Below, piece by piece: positions 1-5,117 of a stretch of 5,117 nt of DNA (positions within the stretch are counted from its first letter, which is position 1; each line of letters starts with the position of its first letter). Source of the DNA: DASWHD01 sp036393335 (GTDB lineage Bacteria > CG2-30-53-67 > CG2-30-70-394); contig DASWHD010000002.1 of assembly GCA_036393335.1 (NCBI GenBank), positions 1-5,117 on the forward strand, written 5' to 3'. The position numbers were made by a program, and so were the translations under genes. The notes beneath the pieces were generated by a model that searched no databases, had not been told where the DNA came from, and worked only from the letters and a program-made list of their open reading frames with translations.

Positions 1-427
1 CGGGGCTGGCCTGCTCCACCAGGGCCGGGAGAATCAACGGCCACAGGGCGTCGACCCCGGCGGTGAGGCTCTGGGCCACGAGGCCATCGTCGTAGCGGTC
101 GACGATCAGACCCGGCAGTCGGTCCCCCTCCGAGTGCACCCACCGATACGTGTCCCCCAAGCCGAGTGCCTCGCGCAGCTCCCGAGCGGCGACCAGCCGC
201 CGGCCGACGAGGTCGCCATCCACCGCCTTGCGGCCGCGGGTGAAGAGGCGCACCGCGATCAGGGTGCGGGGGTTGGCGGTGCCCACGCCGATCGGCCCGC
301 CGCGGTGGTCCACCACCTGCACCTGGGCGCCGGGCGCCAGCCCCTTCAGGCCGTCCGCGACCTCGTTGGAATAGACCCACGGGTGGCCCAGACGCAGGCG
401 GCGTTCTTCACCCTTGCGCAGGGTCAC
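1..427 (-). CDS. rlmI: RlmI-type 23S rRNA (cytosine-C5) methyltransferase, N-terminal part (truncated by window edge)
   Basis: Reading from 427 down, the frame stays open to the window edge and gives about 142 residues. Residues 1-20 contain LRKGEERRLRLGHPWVYSNE, the opening of the PUA domain of RlmI/RlmK-type methyltransferases (E. coli RlmI has a similar KGREK...HPWVFSG stretch). Around residue 110 lies EGDRLPGLIVDRYDDGLV, matching the GESDGLPGITIDRFG segment that links the PUA domain to the catalytic part. The SAM-binding Rossmann domain and catalytic cysteines lie beyond base 1 and cannot be seen; the E. coli protein is about 396 residues. Members of the family methylate C5 of a cytosine in 23S rRNA (C1962 in E. 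coli) using SAM. The chosen start is a GTG at 427, just before the conserved region. No ATG and no good Shine-Dalgarno is seen near it, so the start is uncertain by some codons. The gene follows serS on the same strand across a 153-bp repeat-filled gap. A paralogous C5 methyltransferase of the same family cannot be excluded. Confidence 0.85.
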   Translation of the reverse strand, partial: MTLRKGEERRLRLGHPWVYSNEVADGLKGLAPGAQVQVVDHRGGPIGVGTANPRTLIAVRLFTRGRKAVDGDLVGRRLVAARELREALGLGDTYRWVHSEGDRLPGLIVDRYDDGLVAQSLTAGVDALWPLILPALVEQASP

Positions 428-463
428 GACGGGGAGCGAAGAACCACTGCCCCCCCTCCCCCC

Positions 464-484
464 GGGAGGGGGCTGGGGGGAGGG
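464..484 (+). other. Potential G-quadruplex, copy 1
   Basis: Four G-runs of at least three (464-466, 468-472, 475-480, 482-484) are separated by loops of 1, 2 and 1 bases on the plus strand. This fits the standard quadruplex pattern with very short loops. It is the G-rich tail of repeat copy 1. On the minus strand, the sense strand of serS and rlmI, this stretch is C-rich. Formation in vivo is inference. Confidence 0.55.
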
Positions 485-541
485 CGCTGGGGAGAACTCT
501 TCGTTTGGACCCATAATCAGACAGCCTGCTCACTCCCACCG

Positions 542-562
542 CCCCCACCCCGGCCCTCCCCC
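542..562 (-). other. Potential G-quadruplex, copy 2
   Basis: On the minus strand, G-runs at 562-558, 556-554, 551-548 and 546-542 are separated by loops of 1, 2 and 1 bases, the same loop pattern as copy 1 on the other strand. This copy would lie in the RNA just after the serS stop codon (583-581), so it could form in the transcript as well as in DNA. Function is inference. Confidence 0.55.
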
Positions 563-580
563 GGTGGGGGAGGGGGCGTG

Positions 581-1861
<1,281 letters not shown>

Positions 1862-1888
1862 CGCTCCCCCCGAGTCAACGACACGCGG

Positions 1889-1917
1889 ATTGTCCCGGAT
1901 GGTCCCGGCGACCACAA
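1889..1917 (-). promoter_or_regulatory. Weak candidate sigma70-type promoter for serS
   Basis: On the minus strand TTGTGG (1917-1912) is followed by a 17-base spacer and GACAAT (1894-1889), about 27 bases before the serS ATG. The matches are 3/6 and 4/6 to the consensus hexamers, and spacing is ideal. In such GC-rich sequence this could arise by chance. It is listed because serS must have its own or a read-through promoter in this gap and no better candidate was found. Confidence 0.25.
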
Positions 1918-1963
1918 GGCAGCCGCCCGTACCCGTAATCGTCGGCTCACCTGAGATCGATCG

Positions 1964-2035
1964 ACGCGGGAACCCAGGAAACCAAGAAAAACAGAGTATC
2001 TGGGCCTCTCTTCCTGGGTTCCTGGGTTCCCGCGT
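1964..2035. repeat. Long imperfect palindrome between serS and the deacetylase gene
   Basis: The left arm 1964-1988 and right arm 2011-2035 are inverted copies with 23 of 25 positions pairing. The outer 17 bases (ACGCGGGAACCCAGGAA and its complement) are perfect, and the mismatches fall at 1981/2018 and 1985/2014. The loop is 22 bases (1989-2010) and is AT-richer than the surroundings. The right arm contains a tandem octamer, TTCCTGGG at 2011-2018 and again at 2019-2026, followed by TTCCCGCG; the left arm carries its complement with slight decay. No U-run follows on either strand, so it is not a classical intrinsic terminator. It has the look of a dispersed palindromic element or non-autonomous mobile repeat. 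A protein-binding site is possible. Confidence 0.8.
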
Positions 2036-2148
2036 TGTGCACCCTTCCGTGGATGCGATGGGCCTCGTCTCCCCCCACCGCTCCTTTGGCTTTCGAACTT
2101 CCTGCCTTCATCAAAGCGAAATTCCCTTGGGTCACGGAGGATCGCAAC
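2036..2148. other. Rest of the intergenic gap, nothing recognised
   Basis: The gap between the deacetylase stop and the serS start is 287 bp in total. Outside the palindrome and the weak promoter, this part shows no open frame with coding character, no clear hairpin and no U-tract terminator. Its base composition is less GC-rich than the flanking genes. A transcript end for the polysaccharide operon is expected here but not visible. Confidence 0.5.
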
Positions 2149-2901
2149 CTACGGCGTGTACTCCGCACTCGCTCCGGCCTTGCGGCGGTTCTTCATCTCC
2201 AGCTTCCAAAAGTAGCCGGCCAGCGAGTCACCCCAGGAGATCGCCTTGCGCGGCAGGGCCAGGGGGTCGTCCGCCGGGGTGGCCGCGGCGCGCACGCAGG
2301 TGACGGCGGTGGCGTAGCCGGCGGCGCGGGCGAGCTCCACCACCTGCGAGTCGTGGCTGCCGTAGGGGTAGCAGAAGTGGCGCACCTCCTCGCCGAGCAG
2401 CTCCTCCAGCGCCACCTTGCTGCACTCGATCTCCTCCCGGGCGCGCCCCCGGTCGACCCGCGCGAGCTTGGCGTGGGAGACGCCGTGGGAGCCGAAATCG
2501 ATGCCCGCGCGGCGCAGCTCCAGGATCCGGTCGCGGCTCATGAGGGGCGGCGTGGCACGGCCATCGGCCGCGAACCAGGTGGCGTCCCGGCCGATGAACC
2601 CGGAGAGGAGGTAGACCATGGCGGGGAAGCCGTAGCGCGCCAGGGCCGGGTAGGCGTGCTGGTAGAAGTTCTCGTAGCCGTCGTCGAAGGTGAGCACCAC
2701 CGCCCGGCTGGGGATGGGACGCGCGCCGCTGAGCGCCTCCCGGGCCTCGTCGAGGCGCAGCACGTGGTAGCCAAAGCGGTGCAGGTAGGCCATCTGGGCG
2801 GCGAAGCGCCGGTAGTGGCAGTAGGTGGAGCGGTGCGCCGCCATACGCGGGAAGTCGCCCACCTGGTGGTACATGAGGATCGAGATGCGATTGCCGGCCA
2901 C
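2149..2901 (-). CDS. NodB-domain polysaccharide deacetylase (carbohydrate esterase family 4 type)
   Basis: The 250-residue protein probably removes acetyl groups from sugar residues in a metal-dependent reaction. After a short N-terminus it shows ISILMYHQV (7-14), the usual opening of this family. It then has TFDDG (71-75), whose two aspartates are catalytic base and metal ligand. SHGVSH (138-143) supplies the two metal-binding histidines, FCYPYG (176-181) forms the substrate groove wall, and a C-terminal LPRKAISWGDS segment follows. All metal ligands are intact. No signal peptide or membrane segment is seen, so it probably acts on cytoplasmic precursors or lipid-linked intermediates; this is inference. 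The start is a GTG at 2901, four bases after the glycosyltransferase stop, with GGAGG upstream inside the end of that gene, so translation is probably coupled. Two upstream in-frame ATGs lie inside the glycosyltransferase and would add non-conserved residues. The substrate is unknown. It is the last gene of the operon. Confidence 0.9.
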   Translation of the reverse strand: MAGNRISILMYHQVGDFPRMAAHRSTYCHYRRFAAQMAYLHRFGYHVLRLDEAREALSGARPIPSRAVVLTFDDGYENFYQHAYPALARYGFPAMVYLLSGFIGRDATWFAADGRATPPLMSRDRILELRRAGIDFGSHGVSHAKLARVDRGRAREEIECSKVALEELLGEEVRHFCYPYGSHDSQVVELARAAGYATAVTCVRAAATPADDPLALPRKAISWGDSLAGYFWKLEMKNRRKAGASAEYTP

Positions 2902-2905
2902 GCGC

Positions 2906-3982
2906 TCACCCCTCCGCGGACAGAAGCTCATCATAGAGATCGAGGTAGCGCCGGACCACGGCGGTGCGGGAGAACTGGCGCGCCAGGTGGTCGCCGCCGC
3001 AGCGCACCAGGTCCGCGGCAAGTCGCTCGTCGCGCAACACCTGGAGGATCCCCTGGGCGAGACCCTCCTCGTCCTCGTACTCCACCTGCCACGCGTCTTC
3101 GCCGTGGCGGGTGATCTCGCGCGCGCCGCGGAAGCGGCTGGTCACCAGGGGCTTATTGTGGACCCACGCCTCGAGGATGACGTTGCCCAGGGTCTCCAGC
3201 TCCAGGGAGGGAAAGGCCACCAGGTCGGAGAGCTGGTAGAACGGGCTCGGGTCGGTGCGCCAGCCGGCCCAGGCGACGCGCGCGGCGATGCCGAGACGGT
3301 GCGCCTGGGCCTCCAGGTCCGGCCGCAGGGGTCCGTCTCCCACCAACAGGAGCCAGAGGGGGCGGTCGTAGACCGCGGCCGGCAGGCGCGCGAAGGCGCC
3401 GAGGAGGTACCGGTGGCCCTTCACCGGCACGAAGCGCCCGGCGGTGACCACCACCAGCGCCTCCTCCGGGATCGCCAGCTCGCGCCGCAATGCCGCCAGC
3501 TCGGCGGCGGCGACCACGCGCGGCGGGTCGATGAAATTCGAAATATGATAGACCCGCGCCGCCGGCATGCCGCCCTGGATCAGGTAGTCGCACACCCCGC
3601 GGGTGTTGCCGATCCAGGCGTGGGCATGGCGGTAGCCGGCGAGCTTGTAGTAACCGCCGAGACGCGAGACGTGCACCGGGCCGCGGCCCGGACGGACGTG
3701 GGTGAGGCGGGTGGCGCGACCCATGTAGGTCTGGACGATCGCCGGCCGGATCGCCCGCAGGGCGCGGGTGATCGCCCGCCGCGACAGGGGATCCCACACG
3801 GTGCGCATGGGCGACCGGTGGACCGGGATCCCAGCCGGCACCTGCGCCACCACGTCGCTGCCGGCGCGCAGCATGGCCTCCACCGATGCACCGCCCGCGT
3901 GCAGGGCCTCGATCAGGCGCAGGTAGAAGCGCTCGGCCCCCCCCAGGGTCTTGCTCCCGACGATGTGCAGCGACGTCGGCAT
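2906..3982 (-). CDS. GT4-type glycosyltransferase (GT-B fold)
   Basis: The 358-residue retaining glycosyltransferase transfers a sugar from a nucleotide-sugar donor to a growing glycan, probably at the cytoplasmic face of the inner membrane. The N-terminal acceptor domain opens LHIVGSKTLGGAERFYLRLI, with the glycine-rich GGAERF at 14-19. The C-terminal donor domain has TAGRFVPVKGHRYLL (180-194) with R183 and K188, which usually contact the donor phosphates. It then has LLVGDGPL (212-219) and the E-x7-E signature E263...E271 in LETLGNVILEAW. Length is normal for the family. The ATG at 3982 lies two bases after the sulfotransferase stop, next to a weak GGGTGA ribosome site, so coupling is likely. 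The frame stays open upstream as far as 4693, but that stretch is a shadow of the sulfotransferase gene. There are no transmembrane segments. Donor and acceptor cannot be read from the sequence. The context points to surface polysaccharide or LPS. Confidence 0.93.
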   Translation of the reverse strand: MPTSLHIVGSKTLGGAERFYLRLIEALHAGGASVEAMLRAGSDVVAQVPAGIPVHRSPMRTVWDPLSRRAITRALRAIRPAIVQTYMGRATRLTHVRPGRGPVHVSRLGGYYKLAGYRHAHAWIGNTRGVCDYLIQGGMPAARVYHISNFIDPPRVVAAAELAALRRELAIPEEALVVVTAGRFVPVKGHRYLLGAFARLPAAVYDRPLWLLLVGDGPLRPDLEAQAHRLGIAARVAWAGWRTDPSPFYQLSDLVAFPSLELETLGNVILEAWVHNKPLVTSRFRGAREITRHGEDAWQVEYEDEEGLAQGILQVLRDERLAADLVRCGGDHLARQFSRTAVVRRYLDLYDELLSAEG

Positions 3983-3984
3983 GG

Positions 3985-4641
3985 TCACCCGTCGAAGCGG
4001 TAGCCGAACATCTCGATGTCGGGGGCGAAGCGCTCGGCCACCAGGGCGCGGGTGGCGTCGGTGTAATAGCTCTGGTAGCCGGCGCGGTCCTTGGCCTGGC
4101 GCCTGTGAGCGAGCTGGGGCGCCGGCACGCCGATGCGCCGGCACACCTGCTGGAAGTCGTCGGCGAGGTTCTCGTAGCGGCCGATGAAGTCCACCAGCAC
4201 CCGGCCGTGGAGGTCGATCAAGTAGTCGCTCTGCAGCTCGATCGAGGTGTCGATGTGGAACTGGTAGGGTCGCGCCGGGTCGAGCTTGTAGCGCAGGAAG
4301 GATTCGAACTCGTCGTGGCCGGCCAGGAGGTGGGGCCGCTCGCGGCGGATGTGGTGGAAGGAGCTGACCTGCAGGTCCCACGGGTTGCGCACGAAGGCGA
4401 ACTTGAACAGGCCGTCGAAGACCTCCCGCGGCAGCATCTCGTAGGCGCAGATCACCTTGGCGTGGCGCGGGATCTTGGCGCCGATGCGATGGCCGGTGAG
4501 GTGGCTGATGCGGCTGCAAACAAACTGCGGCAAGTAGAGCGGGTCGCGCCAGCGGTAGCGCTCCAGGGTGGCGCGCACGCTCGTGCCGCCGGTCTTGGCG
4601 ATGTGGACGAACAGGAATTTGTACTTGTGCGAGATCAGCAT
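3985..4641 (-). CDS. Sulfotransferase family 2-like protein (PAPS-dependent)
   Basis: The 218-residue protein probably moves sulfate from PAPS to a hydroxyl or amino group of a carbohydrate. The 5'-phosphosulfate loop is FVHIAKTGGTSVRATL (11-26), with K16, T17, G18, G19, T20 and S21. The 3'-phosphate site is FAFVRNPWDLQVSSF (81-95), with R85 and S93. The segment DFIGRYENLADDF (151-163) and the C-terminal YTDATRALVAERFAPDIEMFGY are also typical of the family, so the protein is complete. It has no signal peptide or membrane anchor, unlike Golgi enzymes, which fits a cytoplasmic bacterial enzyme. The ATG at 4641 has a good ribosome site, GAGGG, six bases upstream. It is the first gene of a tight operon with a glycosyltransferase and a deacetylase. 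No PAPS-making genes are in the window. The exact acceptor is unknown. Some family members may act on other substrates, so sulfation is inferred from motifs, not shown. Confidence 0.9.
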   Translation of the reverse strand: MLISHKYKFLFVHIAKTGGTSVRATLERYRWRDPLYLPQFVCSRISHLTGHRIGAKIPRHAKVICAYEMLPREVFDGLFKFAFVRNPWDLQVSSFHHIRRERPHLLAGHDEFESFLRYKLDPARPYQFHIDTSIELQSDYLIDLHGRVLVDFIGRYENLADDFQQVCRRIGVPAPQLAHRRQAKDRAGYQSYYTDATRALVAERFAPDIEMFGYRFDG

Positions 4642-4720
4642 GGTCGGCCCTCAGCCCGCGTTTTTCACTAGGGATCGTAGCGAGACCGCGCAAACGTCCG
4701 TAGATCCTGGTCGGCCCGCG
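4642..4720 (-). promoter_or_regulatory. Leader of the sulfotransferase operon, promoter not resolved
   Basis: This 79-bp stretch runs from the REP-like pair to the ATG of the sulfotransferase. It holds the GAGGG ribosome site and, on the minus strand, a TACGAT (4679-4674) that could serve as a -10 box. No convincing -35 box is found at 16-18 bases. The operon may instead be read through from the upstream glycosyltransferase gene. Confidence 0.25.
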
Positions 4721-4781
4721 GTAGGAGCCGATTTGATCGGCGACCCCATGACGCAGGTCGCCGAAGGGATTCGGCTCCTAC
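4721..4781. repeat. Inverted pair of GTAG-headed REP-like units (BIME-like)
   Basis: Unit 1 (4721-4745) starts GTAGGAGCCGA and ends CGGCGACC. Unit 2 (4781-4756, minus strand) has the same head and tail in inverted orientation, ten bases away. Each unit has its own 6-bp hairpin: GCCGAT-TTG-ATCGGC at 4727-4741 and GCCGAA-GGGA-TTCGGC at 4760-4775. The stems differ by a base and its partner, so pairing is kept. A GTAG head before a hairpin is the hallmark of REP elements mobilised by REP-associated tyrosine transposases (RAYTs) in gammaproteobacteria. The pair lies between two same-strand genes, where such elements can attenuate transcription or stabilise mRNA. No RAYT gene is in the window. Confidence 0.85.
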
Positions 4782-4853
4782 CCCGGACGAGGACCCGGCT
4801 AGGGGATGCGGGCGGTTGCGCGGGCGCAGCAGATTCATGGTGAGAAATGCGGG

Positions 4854-5117
4854 TTAGGGCTCGGCGAGGCCGAGCACCGCCAGATAGGCGCGCGTCGCCG
4901 CCGCGACAGTGTATTCCGTGACCGCCGCCCGCAAGTCCGCCGCGGGCAGCGGGTCGTCCAGGGTGGCGCGCATGGCCGCGGCGAGGGCCGCGACGTCGCC
5001 CACCGGGACCAGCGGCCCGTAGCGCCCGCCGGCGAGGATCTCGCGCGGCCCGGAGGGGCAGTCCGTCGCGACCACCGGCACCCCGAGGGCGAGGGCCTCG
5101 GTCAGGGAGTTGGGCGA
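4854..5117 (-). CDS. GT4-type glycosyltransferase, C-terminal end (truncated by window edge)
   Basis: The last 87 residues and TAA stop of a gene entering from the right edge. The visible part begins SPNSLTEALALG and continues VPVVATDCPSGPREIL, the donor-binding end of GT4 glycosyltransferases; the E in LTEALALG is probably the second glutamate of the E-x7-E motif, the first lying just outside the window. A helical C-terminal tail with the usual alternation of short hydrophobic helices follows. The role is sugar transfer in glycan assembly, with unknown donor. Sequence similarity to the other glycosyltransferase here is limited to the common motifs, so the two probably make different linkages. 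It lies 212 bp upstream of the sulfotransferase on the same strand and probably belongs to the same polysaccharide locus. Confidence 0.9.
   Translation of the reverse strand, partial: SPNSLTEALALGVPVVATDCPSGPREILAGGRYGPLVPVGDVAALAAAMRATLDDPLPAADLRAAVTEYTVAAATRAYLAVLGLAEP

Larger units (their letters stand above)
428..580. repeat. Intergenic gap serS-rlmI with an inverted pair of C/G-rich hairpin repeats
   Basis: Two similar GC-rich units sit in opposite orientation. Copy 1 has a 9-bp perfect stem, 452-460 (CCCCCTCCC) with 464-472 (GGGAGGGGG), around a CCC loop, followed by a G-rich tail to about 492. Copy 2 has a 9-bp perfect stem, 554-562 (CCCTCCCCC) with 566-574 (GGGGGAGGG), around a GGT loop, preceded by a C-rich flank from about 531. 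The reverse complement of copy 2 aligns with copy 1 over stem and tail. The units resemble the dispersed CCCTCTCCC...GGGAGAGGG intergenic repeats common in gammaproteobacteria; that likeness is from memory, not a search. The central part (about 493-530) is less GC-rich and shows no gene. A hairpin here could help end or process the serS transcript, but there is no U-tract. Confidence 0.75.

Noticed and set aside
554..574. Hairpin after serS as an intrinsic terminator
   Set aside because: The stem is strong, but on the minus strand it is followed by G-rich sequence, not a U-tract, so it is listed as a repeat.
1862..1915. Upstream GTG start for serS adding 18 residues
   Set aside because: SerS proteins begin with the MLD-type sequence found at 1861, which also has the adjacent purine-rich ribosome site.
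1964..2035. CRISPR or tRNA-like structure
   Set aside because: There is one inverted pair only, with no regularly spaced direct repeats and no cloverleaf arms.
2902..3021. Longer deacetylase starting inside the glycosyltransferase gene
   Set aside because: The extra 40 residues have no family counterpart and overlap 116 bases of a conserved gene; the GTG at 2901 fits both the family and the operon spacing.
2035..4003. Two long plus-strand open frames antisense to the deacetylase and glycosyltransferase genes
   Set aside because: They mirror codon structure of the real minus-strand genes, contain no recognisable domain and overlap each other.
2149..4641. A Nod-factor (nodBCH-like) cluster
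   Set aside because: The glycosyltransferase is GT4 with E-x7-E, not a NodC-type chitin synthase, and no NodA acyltransferase is present. Only the reaction types are similar.
3983..4693. N-terminal extension of the glycosyltransferase by 237 residues as a possible fusion protein
   Set aside because: The extension is arginine/proline-rich and out of frame with the clear sulfotransferase gene. The family start MPTSLHIVG with GGAERF lies at 3982.

Overview
The window is very GC-rich and reads almost entirely on the minus strand. It looks like a chromosomal fragment of a high-GC proteobacterium. A gammaproteobacterium is most likely, judging from the RlmI- and SerS-type proteins and the REP-like intergenic repeats. 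That taxonomic call is inference from gene style, not a search result.

Layout in the direction of transcription, from high to low coordinates: (1) the C-terminal end of a GT4-type glycosyltransferase, cut by the window edge (5117-4854); (2) a 212-bp gap with an inverted pair of GTAG-headed REP-like units; (3) a tight three-gene operon made of a family-2 type sulfotransferase (4641-3985), a GT4 glycosyltransferase (3982-2906) and a NodB-domain polysaccharide deacetylase (2901-2149), with gaps of only 2 and 4 bases; (4) a 287-bp gap holding a long imperfect palindrome and probably the serS promoter; (5) serS, seryl-tRNA synthetase, complete (1861-581); (6) a 153-bp gap holding two inverted copies of a C/G-rich hairpin repeat, each able to form a G-quadruplex; (7) the N-terminal 142 codons of an RlmI-type 23S rRNA cytosine-C5 methyltransferase (427-1, cut by the edge).

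The right part is the end of a surface-polysaccharide (O-antigen, capsule or exopolysaccharide) locus. One enzyme adds a sugar, one probably removes N- or O-acetyl groups and one probably transfers sulfate from PAPS, so the product may be a sulfated, partly deacetylated glycan. The left part is translation housekeeping. All three gaps over 100 bp contain a different inverted-repeat element, while the intra-operon junctions contain none. No RNA gene, CRISPR array, transposase or prophage gene is visible. I see no clearly new enzymatic system. The most unusual features are the three intergenic repeat structures and the sulfotransferase/glycosyltransferase/deacetylase trio.
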